Assembly: GCA_008017155.1 (NCBI GenBank)
Contig: SSGX01000015.1
Coordinates: 56,269 to 120,268, forward strand
Direction of reading: 5' to 3'
DNA length: 64,000 nucleotides
Source: Neisseriales bacterium
GTDB lineage: Bacteria; Pseudomonadota; Gammaproteobacteria; Burkholderiales; UBA11063
The notes below the pieces were generated by a model, which made no database searches, had not been told where the DNA came from, and saw only the letters and a program-made list of their open reading frames with translations. Of the stretch, positions 36,795 through 45,861 are shown piece by piece; the stretch's first letter is position 1, and every line of letters begins with the position of its first letter. Made by a program: the position numbers and the translations under genes.

Positions 36795-38600
36795 TTAAAA
36801 TAGGCTTGCGCCAGTTTCAGAATCACTAAGCTTATCACGCAGTCTATTAAATAACTCACGCCCTAACCCAACTTTATTAGCTGACAAATCTGCTAATACA
36901 AAATCTCTCTGTTTAAACTCATCATCAGATACTAATGCTTGTAATACACCATTTTCTAAATCAAGTTCAATCACATCACCACTTTTAATTTTGGCAAAAT
37001 TACCCCCCTTTAATGCTTCAGGAGTAACATGAATAGCATTTGGAACCTTACCAGATGCTCCAGACATTCTACCATCAGTAACTAAAGCAACCTTAAACCC
37101 TTTATCTTGAAGTGAAGTTAATGCTGGCGTAAGCCCATGTAATTCAGGCATACCATTGGCTTGCGGTCCCTGATATTTAAGTACTACTATCACATCACGA
37201 TTAAGTTCACCGCGTTTATAGGCGGCAATTGCATCTTCTTGACTATGAAAAACTTCCGCGGGTGCTTTAACATAGCGATGTTCTGGAGCTATAGCTGAAA
37301 TTTTACTAACACTACGTCCTAAATTACCAATCATCAGGCGAAGTCCACCTTCATGACTAAATGGATTATCTTTTGAGCGAATTACACTATCATCATTATT
37401 AAATGCATTTTCCCATTGTAGCTTACCAGCATTATCCAGTAATGGATTTTTCGCATAAGCAGCAAGTCCACTACCAACAACAGTTTTTACATCGGTGTGA
37501 ACATAACCACCAGCAATAAGCTGTTCAATTATATATGCCATACCGCCAGCATCATGAAATTGGTTTACATCCGCGCTTCCGTTTGGATAAACTTTAGCAA
37601 GTAATGGTACCACTTTTGATAATTCAGCAAAATCATCCCAAGTAACAGTGATCCCTGCTGCCTTAGCGATTGCAGGAATATGTAAAGTATGATTGGTCGA
37701 ACCACCTGTTGCGAGTAGTCCAACAACTGCATTAACAATTGATTTTTCAGTTATAATCTCACAAAGTGGATTAAAGTTATTCCGTTGTGCTGTATTATTT
37801 ACGATTTGGCTCGCAGCATAGTCTGTTATCGCGCGACGTAAAGGAGTTCCTGGATGAATAAATGCTGCACCAGGAATGTGTAAACCAAGCATTTCCATCA
37901 TCATCTGATTGGTATTAGCAGTACCATAAAAAGTACAAGTTCCTGCGGCATGATAGGACTTTAACTCAGACTCAAGTAGCGCATCTTTACCAACTTTACC
38001 TTCAGCAAATAACTTTCTGGTTTCAGCCTTTTCTTTATTAGAAATACCACTAGGCATAGGTCCACTTGGAATAAAAATCGTTGGTAGATAACCAAAACTT
38101 AATGCGCCAATCAATAATCCCGGTACGATTTTATCGCAAATACCAAGACAAATCACACCATCAAAGACATTATGACTAAGGGAAACCGCAGTTGCCATTG
38201 CAATTACCTCTCGAGACAATAAGGATAATTCCATCCCAACCTGTCCTTGAGTAACACCATCACACATCGCAGGAACGCCGCCTGCAACTTGCGCGGTAGC
38301 ACCTTCAGCCAGTATAGCCTCCTTTAGTATTTCCGGATAACGATAATATGGTTGGTGTGCTGATAACATATCATTATAGGCAGTAACTATACCAATATTA
38401 GGATTTTCAATACTTTTTAGGCGAATTTTAACTTTATCTTCTTCAGCCGCAGCAACATGAGCTAGATTAGTACAAGCAAGCTGCTCACGCTTGACTCTTT
38501 TACCATACTGGCCTTGCATTCTAGCTAAATAGTCTCTTCGAGACTCTTTACTTCTTTCAATAATTCTTTGTGTAACTTGTTCAACTACTTTATTCAGCAT
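36795..38600 (-). CDS. edd: Phosphogluconate dehydratase
   Basis: Iron-sulfur dehydratase converting 6-phosphogluconate to KDPG. 601 residues, standard length. NIGIVTAYNDMLSAHQPY, GVPAMCDGVTQGQVGMELSL, GVICLGICDKIVPGLLIGAL and a later ATGGSTNHTLHIPAIAKAA carry the IlvD/Edd cluster cysteines and substrate residues. The start overlaps the end of the MFS gene by 11 bases, so translation is coupled. Confidence 0.97.
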   Translation of the reverse strand: MLNKVVEQVTQRIIERSKESRRDYLARMQGQYGKRVKREQLACTNLAHVAAAEEDKVKIRLKSIENPNIGIVTAYNDMLSAHQPYYRYPEILKEAILAEGATAQVAGGVPAMCDGVTQGQVGMELSLLSREVIAMATAVSLSHNVFDGVICLGICDKIVPGLLIGALSFGYLPTIFIPSGPMPSGISNKEKAETRKLFAEGKVGKDALLESELKSYHAAGTCTFYGTANTNQMMMEMLGLHIPGAAFIHPGTPLRRAITDYAASQIVNNTAQRNNFNPLCEIITEKSIVNAVVGLLATGGSTNHTLHIPAIAKAAGITVTWDDFAELSKVVPLLAKVYPNGSADVNQFHDAGGMAYIIEQLIAGGYVHTDVKTVVGSGLAAYAKNPLLDNAGKLQWENAFNNDDSVIRSKDNPFSHEGGLRLMIGNLGRSVSKISAIAPEHRYVKAPAEVFHSQEDAIAAYKRGELNRDVIVVLKYQGPQANGMPELHGLTPALTSLQDKGFKVALVTDGRMSGASGKVPNAIHVTPEALKGGNFAKIKSGDVIELDLENGVLQALVSDDEFKQRDFVLADLSANKVGLGRELFNRLRDKLSDSETGASLF

Positions 38601-39762
38601 AATTCACCTGTAAAATATTTTTGCGTCTTACGTGTATCACTAAAGACACAGCAGATAGACAGCTAATCATTATAGCAAGAGGTAGAAAAGAAAGCGCATT
38701 AAATTGACTTATTATGGCAGAAAATACTGCTGCCACGACAATTGAAATAAAACTATAAAAAGCAGATGCACTCGAAAAGTTCTCTTTTATTGAAGACATC
38801 CCCATTGAACTTGAGTTAGAGAAAACAAGTCCACTACCAGCAAAAACCATACCTAAAAGCAGGAAAAATGAAATTTTCCCGGGGAAAAATGCGCCAAAAA
38901 CCATCAGGCCAATTCCAGCGGATAGTACTAGCAATAAGCCACATTGTAAAACTCTATCAACACCAAATCGAATCAAGAATGAATTTAAATAACAACTACC
39001 GACGTAAAAAAAGGAAAGGAATAAGGTTAAAAGTCCAAAATCTTCGGGCGAGACACCCAATCTTTTTTCCCATAAAAAGGAAGCAACTGTGAGGTAACAC
39101 ATAAAGACTGAGTACATGCAGCCAGCAACAATACTATAGCGCATAAAGACTTTATTACATGAGATTTGATAATAACTACTAAGCATTTCGCGCCATTTAA
39201 AACCACCTTTAAAAGAAATCTCGCGAAATGGAAATTTCGCTGCAACAAATAGTGAAATGCAATTAAACAAAGTTAAAAAAACGAATATTGCATGCCAATT
39301 AAAGTGCTTTTGTAAAATACCACCAAAAAATGGTGTAACATCGACACTAAAGGCAAAAGCCATACTTAGATAAGAAGAATATTTGGCAAATTCTTCACCC
39401 GAGTAATAGTCACGTAGTAACGCACGCCCCAAGCCATTAGTGCTACTAAAGCCAAGACCTTGGATAAAACGGCAAAGTATAAAAAAGGCAATGCTTTGCG
39501 AAAAAAGACAGCCAATTGTCCCAGCCAATCCAATAGTTAAGGCGATTAGAATTATGCGTCGGCGCCCATAGATATCAGCTAGGCTACCAAAGAATAATGC
39601 AGGAATAGTTGTACCCAGCATATATGCACTTAGAGAATATTGGACTACTGTTGGATTAGTATGAAACCATGCCGTAATATAAGGCATCGAAGGGATATAC
39701 ATTTCAGATGAAATTGCACCAATTGTAGATAAAATTGTGGTTAGAGCGATTATTTTAAACAT
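38590..39762 (-). CDS. MFS transporter, Bcr/CflA-like
   Basis: 390 residues with 12 hydrophobic segments. SEMYIPSMPYITAWFHTN and FGSLADIYGRRRIILIALTI (the conserved G-x-x-x-D-x-x-GRRR loop after helix 2) place it in the DHA1 drug-efflux-type subfamily. CRFIQGLGFSSTNGLGRALL is helix 4. Its position heading the edd-eda operon might suggest a role in sugar-acid uptake, but the sequence resembles Bcr/CflA exporters more than gluconate permeases. Confidence 0.8.
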   Translation of the reverse strand: MFKIIALTTILSTIGAISSEMYIPSMPYITAWFHTNPTVVQYSLSAYMLGTTIPALFFGSLADIYGRRRIILIALTIGLAGTIGCLFSQSIAFFILCRFIQGLGFSSTNGLGRALLRDYYSGEEFAKYSSYLSMAFAFSVDVTPFFGGILQKHFNWHAIFVFLTLFNCISLFVAAKFPFREISFKGGFKWREMLSSYYQISCNKVFMRYSIVAGCMYSVFMCYLTVASFLWEKRLGVSPEDFGLLTLFLSFFYVGSCYLNSFLIRFGVDRVLQCGLLLVLSAGIGLMVFGAFFPGKISFFLLLGMVFAGSGLVFSNSSSMGMSSIKENFSSASAFYSFISIVVAAVFSAIISQFNALSFLPLAIMISCLSAVSLVIHVRRKNILQVNYAE

Positions 39763-39823
39763 TTAATTTTCATGTACTGCGAAATGAATTTATTGTGTCG
39801 TTATATTTATCCAAAGCATTGAT

Positions 39824-39848
39824 CATGTATAAACTTAATCAATACATG
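39824..39848. promoter_or_regulatory. Inverted repeat, candidate operator
   Basis: CATGTAT and ATACATG, seven-base perfect arms around an 11-base spacer, 62 bases upstream of the MFS start. The arm spacing would suit a dimeric regulator. It does not match the HexR site pattern closely. Confidence 0.3.
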
Positions 39849-40040
39849 GATACATACACCGACATTATTTAAACAATATATTATACTACTGATTACTATT
39901 TAGGCTTAATCAATATTTATTGCAGCACAACATTCTTAACCAACTACATAAAATAAAGTGAGCGCTTCCGTTTAATTACTTTACTAGCTAATTTTTAGTA
40001 GAAAAATTTTTTATTTTATTAAATAGGTGGTAATAGAAAA

Positions 40041-40100
40041 TAAAAAAGCCTACTATCATCGGGGAAGGGAATAATGGCTTTGATGAAGCAGGCTTTTTTA
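40041..40100. terminator. Bidirectional terminator-like hairpin
   Basis: Perfect 11-bp arms TAAAAAAGCCT/AGGCTTTTTTA, an internal loop, an inner TCATC/GATGA stem and a 21-base apical loop rich in G. T-runs follow the stem on both strands. It could end transcripts from the right (small peptide unit) or be part of a small RNA; no promoter for an RNA was identified. Confidence 0.5.
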
Positions 40101-40116
40101 ATCTCTCGCAAAAAGA

Positions 40117-40138
40117 ACCGGATCACGGAAGACCCGGT
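40117..40138 (-). terminator. Rho-independent terminator of the small-peptide unit
   Basis: Minus strand 8-bp stem ACCGGGTC/GATCCGGT (one G-U pair), six-base loop, followed by TCTTTTTGCG. It is 30 bases after the stop of the 40-residue ORF and follows the secreted-peptide gene. Confidence 0.65.
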
Positions 40139-40168
40139 CAATCTCAAGAGGGAACTTTTTAAATTGCT

Positions 40169-40291
40169 TTAGAAGATATATAGGTATAAAGCAGATTCGT
40201 CTTTAGATATAATAAATAACTGATTAAATTTTGTATATAGACTTAGGATCTTTCTTAATTTAGTCAAAGTTAATGAAAATAATTCTTTCAT
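40169..40291 (-). CDS. Possible 40-residue small protein
   Basis: ATG at 40291 is preceded by AAGGGA at six bases. The product (MKELFSLTLTKLRKILSLY at the start, ESALYLYIF at the end) is Leu-rich and basic in its first half. It lies 47 bases downstream of the secreted-peptide gene and just before a terminator, so the two could share a transcript. There is no homology that I recognise and coding potential is uncertain because the region is AT-rich. Confidence 0.3.
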   Translation of the reverse strand: MKELFSLTLTKLRKILSLYTKFNQLFIISKDESALYLYIF

Positions 40292-40338
40292 TTTCTATCC
40301 CTTGTAAAGCTGTGATTGTTTTTTATCTATTCTTTAGG

Positions 40339-40509
40339 CTAGAATAATCCACCCCGGAAAGCACCGACAGGAGCAATCGGCAATTCAAGACCAATCTTGG
40401 CTTTATGCCCTGAGTCTGACTTAATGCTTCCGCCATGTACTCCATGACTAGCAGCATTTGCAAATGAGAACCCTAGTATAAAAACTAATGAAATTAATAA
40501 TTTATTCAT
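40339..40509 (-). CDS. 56-residue secreted peptide of unknown function
   Basis: ATG at 40509 follows AGGAG at nine bases. The first 19 residues, MNKLLISLVFILGFSFANA, form a textbook Sec signal with an ANA/AS cleavage site. The mature part of about 37 residues starts ASHGVHGGSIKSDSGHKA, is rich in Gly, His and Ser, and ends GLELPIAPVGAFRGGLF with a terminal Phe. No cysteine and no lipobox are present. The unit is monocistronic or paired with a downstream 40-residue ORF and is closed by hairpins. Possible roles (signalling, antimicrobial, envelope) are guesses; I cannot name a family. Confidence 0.65.
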   Translation of the reverse strand: MNKLLISLVFILGFSFANAASHGVHGGSIKSDSGHKAKIGLELPIAPVGAFRGGLF

Positions 40510-40802
40510 GATACTCTACTCCTAAACTGGTTAATTTTTTTCATACCGATATAATATCAAAATAATTCCCCCTGTGGTTTCCCATATTTGAAAACCTTAT
40601 TCCCATTTTTGCAAACAACAAAATTTTTATAAGTCTATCCTACTCCGATTTTAATAGAACAATATCTATTCCATTATGAGATGTAAAAAATCGAATAATT
40701 GGTATTCCAAAACTGCTATTTTCAGCAACATCGATCTTCGATTAAAATTCCTCCAGTAGGTCAAAAAACATAAATTTGATTTATTTTTTAAAGGAAAACA
40801 AT
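40510..40802. other. Divergent intergenic region
   Basis: 293 bases between the minus-strand secreted-peptide gene and the plus-strand lipoprotein gene. It is very AT-rich and holds a TATTAT that could be the -10 of the peptide gene near 40550. I see no other gene or strong structure. Confidence 0.4.
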
Positions 40803-41846
40803 ATGAAAACGAAAAATCTATTAATCTTGTCAACAGCCCTAGTTAGTTTATCTGCATGTAATAGTGGCGGTGGTAGCTCAGCTGACTCGCAAACAAATCA
40901 AACTAGCTCAATCTCAACAAAATGGACAAATGTTGGTGGTAAAGCACCAAACTTTATCGGAGGTAGCAATAGTGTAATTTATGATAAAAAGAATAATAGC
41001 TTCTTTGGAGTAGTCCGTGATAGCAATGGGTTTAGTAATCTTTGTTCAATTTCAGCTAACGCAACACCTACAGATTCTTGGAAGTGCAATGTGTCACTAC
41101 CTGATGGCTATTCTGTATTACACGAACCAAGAGATACAATTATAGGTGATAATAACGGGCACCTCTATATCTATGGAATAAATATACCAATTAAAAATGA
41201 AAATATAAATAATCGTTACGTTCTAAAGTACAACATAAATACTAGTAACTGGGAATCAGCTGTACAGATTACATATCCGACGGGAATGCTTGAGCCTTGG
41301 CTGCCATATCATCCTATGTTTATTAGTGATATGCTAATTGGTGTAGATATTAATAACCCAAATGACTTGGCAACAATAGATCTAAGTACAGGAACAATAA
41401 GTACTGAATCGAATTTTTATAATCCTAAAATATATGGCGCACAAACAATAGCAAATATGATTAACCTATATTACAATAATGATGATCAATTATATACTAA
41501 ATCACTTATAAGCAAAGGCGCTGTAGCTCAAAAAGTAGGTGCACAACAATCAGCCTATTATATTGGAGACCTTTATGCGGATAAAGAGAATTTATATACT
41601 TGTGGTAGTCATAATATTTCGTATCTTCCAATTGGAGCGACTGAGTCTACTCCATGGCAGGAGCTACCACCGACATCTATATATACTTACTACAATAACA
41701 ATGGCAATGAACTAAAAGAAACTACCAGTTGTGATAATATTTTTGCAAATGACAATACCATTTATGCCTATGCCGAAGTATTTGAATCAATTAATCAAGA
41801 CTCAAAAGTTTCAACACGTCTTCAGCTAATAAAATACCAACGATAA
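40803..41846 (+). CDS. Predicted lipoprotein of unknown function
   Basis: 347 residues from ATG 40803, chosen over an upstream TTG because AAGGA precedes it and it opens a lipoprotein signal (LILSTALVSLSACNSGGGSS, lipobox LSAC). The mature part is Asn- and Tyr-rich with repeated W/Y-containing beta segments (WTNVGGKAPNFIGGSNSVIY, FFGVVRDSNGFSNLCSIS), suggesting a beta-propeller-like fold as in Kelch or sialidase-type proteins. No catalytic motif was recognised. It ends in a perfect palindromic terminator. Confidence 0.72.
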   Translation: MKTKNLLILSTALVSLSACNSGGGSSADSQTNQTSSISTKWTNVGGKAPNFIGGSNSVIYDKKNNSFFGVVRDSNGFSNLCSISANATPTDSWKCNVSLPDGYSVLHEPRDTIIGDNNGHLYIYGINIPIKNENINNRYVLKYNINTSNWESAVQITYPTGMLEPWLPYHPMFISDMLIGVDINNPNDLATIDLSTGTISTESNFYNPKIYGAQTIANMINLYYNNDDQLYTKSLISKGAVAQKVGAQQSAYYIGDLYADKENLYTCGSHNISYLPIGATESTPWQELPPTSIYTYYNNNGNELKETTSCDNIFANDNTIYAYAEVFESINQDSKVSTRLQLIKYQR

Positions 41847-41855
41847 TCACCAAAA

Positions 41856-41894
41856 ATAGCAAAAAGGAGTAACTAAGTTACTCCTTTTTGCTAT
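41856..41894. terminator. Bidirectional terminator, 39-bp perfect palindrome
   Basis: 19-base arms around a single central base, with a GGAGTAACT/AGTTACTCC core flanked by A5 and T5 runs on both sides. It serves the convergent lipoprotein gene (plus) and the DUF1338 gene (minus). Confidence 0.92.
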
Positions 41895-41918
41895 GAATTT
41901 GTACTTTAATATCTAGAA

Positions 41919-42728
41919 CTATTTTGTTCCAACATTAGTACTTTCAAAGATCTTATCAGCTGAGGCTGCAATAAAGCCAGTATATAATTTACCGCTTGCA
42001 TCAGGATATCTACGTGCAAATTCGTAATAGCTATTTAACACTTCAAATGTTCCTTGACGAAATTTTACTGGTACTTTATTCGCCATAGTACTTGATTGCT
42101 CAAGCAATTCTGCCGGAGTGCCCTTGATCTCACCACCAGAACTATTTAAGGTTAGTCCTTTAGCTTTAAGAAACTGATTAATCTCTTCAACGCTCTTAAA
42201 TGTTTTCAGATGATTAACAAAAACCGTAAAGTGATTAGCACGGAAGCCAAATACATACATCCATGCAGCATATTCAGACTCAGCCAATAACTTCTGATAC
42301 ACATCGTAATCAAGATCCCAATGTACTCCTGAAGATAATAGCCCAATGCTATTTAATTCACTGGTAGCAATTTGATCAACGCATGCTTTAGCTTGTTCTT
42401 GAACTAAAGCACTAAATTCTTTTGTCAGTAAATGACTAATAAAAACTTTTGGCATAGTAGCATCAGATTTATGTTCATAGTGCTTAGCATAAAGCTTTTT
42501 CACCGGAAAGTGATAATCGCCCTTCTCTTCATAACCAAGTTCAATAAAAAATTTGCCAAGAGTGTCTACATCTACTCTTGGATCATCAAAAGTTCTAAAT
42601 GCCACATGATCATTAACTATATTATCTTCACCATTTTCTTTGAAAAGATTATAAATCTTTAAAGCTTCCGGACTTTCTTCCGTGTATTGCTGCCATAGTT
42701 TATCAAAAACCTGTTCAATTTTATTCAT
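41919..42728 (-). CDS. DUF1338 protein, probable 2-oxoadipate dioxygenase/decarboxylase
   Basis: 269 residues from ATG 42728 (GGAG seven bases upstream; an ATG directly before it is also possible). DUF1338 enzymes of the HglS/YdcJ group are non-haem iron proteins converting 2-oxoadipate to D-2-hydroxyglutarate in lysine breakdown. Visible are IVNDHVAFRTFDDPRVD (metal-type His and a conserved Arg, about residues 38-54), GFRANHFTVFVNHLK (second His region, about 175-190) and RQGTFEVLNSYYEFARRYP (Glu, about 230). It is shorter than the ~460-residue HglS. It lies beside ALDH7 and saccharopine dehydrogenase genes, which supports this role. Confidence 0.78.
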   Translation of the reverse strand: MNKIEQVFDKLWQQYTEESPEALKIYNLFKENGEDNIVNDHVAFRTFDDPRVDVDTLGKFFIELGYEEKGDYHFPVKKLYAKHYEHKSDATMPKVFISHLLTKEFSALVQEQAKACVDQIATSELNSIGLLSSGVHWDLDYDVYQKLLAESEYAAWMYVFGFRANHFTVFVNHLKTFKSVEEINQFLKAKGLTLNSSGGEIKGTPAELLEQSSTMANKVPVKFRQGTFEVLNSYYEFARRYPDASGKLYTGFIAASADKIFESTNVGTK

Positions 42729-42765
42729 CATATATCTCCATCACTTTATTTAATCATTAAACCCA

Positions 42766-42795
42766 ACTATAATGAACTACTATGATATGAAGCAA
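42766..42795 (-). promoter_or_regulatory. Candidate promoter for the DUF1338 gene
   Basis: Minus strand TTGCTT (42795-42790), 18 bases, TATAGT (42771-42766), about 38 bases before the start. It lies just after the hairpin that follows the ALDH7 gene. Confidence 0.4.
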
Positions 42796-42804
42796 AAACG
42801 CGGC

Positions 42805-42847
42805 GTAAAATCCCACCGTGTACATAAAAGTACACAAGGGATTTTAC
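42805..42847 (-). other. Strong intercistronic hairpin between ALDH7 and DUF1338
   Basis: Outer 10-bp perfect stem GTAAAATCCC/GGGATTTTAC, internal loop ACC/AA, inner 6-bp stem GTGTAC/GTACAC, six-base apical loop. It is not followed by an immediate T-run on the minus strand, so it is not a standard terminator. It may protect the upstream mRNA or be an operator. Confidence 0.6.
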
Positions 42848-42877
42848 AACAAAGTTATTGCGATATAGCATAAGTAG

Positions 42878-44383
42878 TTAAATGTTGAACTGGATACCTT
42901 GAGCCAATGTCAACGCCGTCCCATAATTAATCGTGGTTGTTTGTCTTCGCATATATGCCTTCCACGAATCAGAACCAGCTTCACGACCACCACCAGTAGC
43001 TTTTTCACCACCGAAAGCGCCACCAATCTCAGCTCCTGAAGTACCGATATTCACATTGGCAATACCACAATCACTACCACGAGTAGATAGAAACTCTTCA
43101 GCAACCCGTAGATTAGTCGTAAATATAGCCGAAGATAAACCATAAATAACCTGATTATTAATTGCAATCGCTTCATCAAGAGTTTTATATGGCATAACAT
43201 ATAAAATCGGAGCAAACGTTTCATGATTAACAATATCCCAATCTGGATTCGCTTCAACAATTGTTGGTTCAACGTAATTGCCTTTGATTACATTGCCACC
43301 ATAAGCGATTTTGCCATTCTTAGCTTTAACCGCAGCAATTGCTTTTTCGTAGTTAGCTACGGCATCACGGTCAATTAATGGTCCCATATGATTAGATGGA
43401 TCAGTTGGATCACCAATTTTCAGTTGTTTATAAGCCGCAACTAGGCTATCAACCACAGTTTTATATAAGCTTTCATGAACAATCAAACGACGCAAGGTTG
43501 TGCAACGTTGTCCAGCAGTTCCAATCGCAGCAAATGCCAATGGTGGAATCGCAGTTTTTAAATCAGCAGATTCGTCAATAATAACCGCATTATTACCACC
43601 AAGCTCTAGGATAGAACGAGCAAACCGCTGTGCCAAGCGAGCACCAACTTCACGCCCAACCGGAGTTGAACCAGTAAATGACACAAGTGGAATCCGGCTA
43701 TCATCGATAAATTTACGTGACAATTCAATATCAGTTGTATTAATCAATGAGAAAACTGCGCCATAGCCATGCTCTTTGAAGACATCCACACAGATTTTAT
43801 GCACTGCAACTGAACATAATGGAGTTTTTGGTGATGGTTTCCAAATTACAGTATTACCACAAATCGCAGCTAAGAAAGCATTCCATGCCCATACCGCAAC
43901 CGGGAAATTAAATGCCGATAAAACTCCAACGACGCCTAATGGCTGCCACTGTTCATACATCCGATGTAATGGACGCTCAGAATGCATACTAAGACCATAA
44001 AGCATACGAGCCTGACCAACGGCAAAGTCAGCCATATCGATCATTTCCTGTACTTCGCCATCACCTTCTTGCTTAGATTTACCCATTTCAAGTGAAACCA
44101 AGGTTCCAAGTGCATCTTTATGCTCACGTAGTTTATCACCGATCAAACGGATCAACTCACCACGCTTGGGAGCTGGTACGCTACGCCATTTTAAAAATTC
44201 AGCATGAGTTGCTGCGATAACTTTTTCTAATTGTTCTGGAGTAGTCTGTTCTACTTTACCCAATAAACTGTCATCATTTGGACAAAAAGATTCTAGCAAA
44301 TTACTGCTACTTAACCACTCAGTACCAATTGCCGTTCCAGGATGGCTATTACCATTTATTCCTAACTTTTGTAGTAAACTCAT
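42878..44383 (-). CDS. Aldehyde dehydrogenase family 7 (2-aminoadipate semialdehyde dehydrogenase type)
   Basis: 501 residues. [55 protein letters not shown] (catalytic Glu, about 260) and [20 protein letters not shown] (catalytic Cys, about 295) match the ALDH7/antiquitin branch rather than succinate or betaine enzymes. The reaction would be 2-aminoadipate semialdehyde to 2-aminoadipate with NAD. The partner upstream gene is a saccharopine dehydrogenase-like enzyme that would supply the semialdehyde; the gap is two bases. Confidence 0.9.
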   Translation of the reverse strand: MSLLQKLGINGNSHPGTAIGTEWLSSSNLLESFCPNDDSLLGKVEQTTPEQLEKVIAATHAEFLKWRSVPAPKRGELIRLIGDKLREHKDALGTLVSLEMGKSKQEGDGEVQEMIDMADFAVGQARMLYGLSMHSERPLHRMYEQWQPLGVVGVLSAFNFPVAVWAWNAFLAAICGNTVIWKPSPKTPLCSVAVHKICVDVFKEHGYGAVFSLINTTDIELSRKFIDDSRIPLVSFTGSTPVGREVGARLAQRFARSILELGGNNAVIIDESADLKTAIPPLAFAAIGTAGQRCTTLRRLIVHESLYKTVVDSLVAAYKQLKIGDPTDPSNHMGPLIDRDAVANYEKAIAAVKAKNGKIAYGGNVIKGNYVEPTIVEANPDWDIVNHETFAPILYVMPYKTLDEAIAINNQVIYGLSSAIFTTNLRVAEEFLSTRGSDCGIANVNIGTSGAEIGGAFGGEKATGGGREAGSDSWKAYMRRQTTTINYGTALTLAQGIQFNI

Positions 44384-44385
44384 TA

Positions 44386-45483
44386 TTATTTTTCTCCACT
44401 CTTGTAATATGAACCAAAGCGATTAGCTAAAAATTCTTTTAGTGAAACCTGCTCTTGCTTAACTAGACCAGATAGCTTTTTCTCATGGACTACTAGATCA
44501 ACAATCGTACAAATACCTGCAGCTGTAGTCATCTGAATCGCAGTAAATAAAGTATTATCAACCTGTAATGGGTAGCAAGTATTAGTATAAGTTACTTCGC
44601 TTAATACACCATTTTTTTTACCAAATACCGATACATATACAACCACTTTATCCTGATCGGTATGCGGGATAACTTTAGTTAAAATTTGTTTGGCAAGTTC
44701 TGGATCTTCACGCAAATTCATATCCTGAAGGATAAATTTCATTTTTTCGCAGTGCCCAACATAGCGCATAGTTTTATAATCCATGTTTTTAGCACGTCCT
44801 GCATAGCTTTCAACCAAAGAACCAACCCCACCTGAAGTAAAGAAAGCCTCATAATGCTCATTATCAACAACAAGATGCTCATACCCATCTAAAGCTGGTA
44901 CAAGTTTACGTTCCCCATCCTGCATTACTACACATGGATGAATGTATTCATTAACTACGCCATCGATAGACCAAGTAAAGGCATAATGAAAATTATTATT
45001 CACATTTGGAGTCAATGCACCAACACGCATTTTGATATGATCGATCTCTTCAAAGCCATCTGTCAATGAGTTAGCCGCAATACTAATGAATCCCGGTGCT
45101 AATCCACACTGTGGTGCAAATGAACCTTTACTGGTTTTTGCCAGATCATATACTTTATTAGTAGTTGCTACATCTTCGGTAGGATCAAAATAATGAATGC
45201 CTGTCTCAGCAGCTATTTTAGCCACTTCAATAGTCAAATGGAAAGGCAAACAAGAAATTACCCCTTCAATTTGATTATCCAGAATAAATTTTTTGATTTC
45301 GTCCGTTTTACGAATATCTGATGGAATAAACTTAATTGGATTGCCAGCAATCTCAGGCAGCTTATGTGGTGCTCTAATGTCGCTTAAATACGACTCATAA
45401 TCATTTGTACGAGCCAATAAACTCGCAACTGTTACCCCAATTTTCCCCGCCCCCATTACTAAAATCTTGTGCTTATTAGCCAT
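44386..45483 (-). CDS. Saccharopine dehydrogenase family protein
   Basis: 365 residues. [20 protein letters not shown] is the Rossmann NAD(P) loop, and [29 protein letters not shown] and [15 protein letters not shown] follow the Lys9/LYSDH pattern. The family includes saccharopine reductase and lysine 6-dehydrogenase; either would yield 2-aminoadipate semialdehyde from lysine. It is the first gene of the SDH-ALDH7-DUF1338 set. Confidence 0.87.
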   Translation of the reverse strand: MANKHKILVMGAGKIGVTVASLLARTNDYESYLSDIRAPHKLPEIAGNPIKFIPSDIRKTDEIKKFILDNQIEGVISCLPFHLTIEVAKIAAETGIHYFDPTEDVATTNKVYDLAKTSKGSFAPQCGLAPGFISIAANSLTDGFEEIDHIKMRVGALTPNVNNNFHYAFTWSIDGVVNEYIHPCVVMQDGERKLVPALDGYEHLVVDNEHYEAFFTSGGVGSLVESYAGRAKNMDYKTMRYVGHCEKMKFILQDMNLREDPELAKQILTKVIPHTDQDKVVVYVSVFGKKNGVLSEVTYTNTCYPLQVDNTLFTAIQMTTAAGICTIVDLVVHEKKLSGLVKQEQVSLKEFLANRFGSYYKSGEK

Positions 45484-45858
45484 AGCAGATTCCCATTAAA
45501 ATTAGAAATTAAATTTATGTCAAATTGACCCCAATTTAGCACAAAATTTTACTATAGAAAGGTGATTAATTTGTTAAACAATGTTATATAAAGCAGTACT
45601 TTCGTAGCTGCAGTGCAATATAAAGAATGTTAAGTTAATATCTTGACCAAGTTTTATTACAGAAGAAGTATTCAGAATATTAATGTTAGATTCATAGTGA
45701 ATGTATTACCTTATTTTTTCTATTGCAGCTAGACATAAGCATAAAATTATTTAATTTAGACTTAAAGTTATCAAACACCAATAGATAAAATGTCTATTGT
45801 TACCCACTATGGCAAAATAGTATCATAATGGTATTAAAAGATTAATATTAAGGAGATC
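45484..45858. other. Intergenic region between divergent genes
   Basis: 375 bases with no gene seen. On the minus strand TTGACA (45523-45518) and TTTAAT (45500-45495) are 17 bases apart but would leave almost no leader for the saccharopine dehydrogenase gene, so the call is weak. On the plus strand the promoter of the 64-residue ORF lies at its right end. Confidence 0.4.
45797..45826 (+). promoter_or_regulatory. Candidate promoter for the 64-residue ORF
   Basis: TTGTTA (45797-45802), 18 bases, TATCAT (45821-45826), 35 bases before the start. Confidence 0.45.
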
Positions 45859-45861
45859 ATG

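Larger units (their letters stand above)
39763..40168. other. Intergenic region upstream of the MFS-edd operon
   Basis: No gene seen. It holds the probable control region of the MFS-edd-eda operon with an inverted repeat at 39824-39848, a palindromic GAGCGCTTCC at about 39960 resembling a LacI-type half-site pair, and two hairpins (40041-40100 and 40117-40138) that close the small-gene unit to its right. No clear -35/-10 pair was found for the MFS gene. Confidence 0.5.

Noticed and set aside
40776..40802. TTG start nine codons upstream of the lipoprotein
   Set aside because: The internal ATG at 40803 has AAGGA and gives a proper lipoprotein signal peptide.
43500..43766. Plus-strand frames antisense to ALDH7
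   Set aside because: Antisense frames produced by the codon bias of a conserved gene; no start signals or family resemblance.
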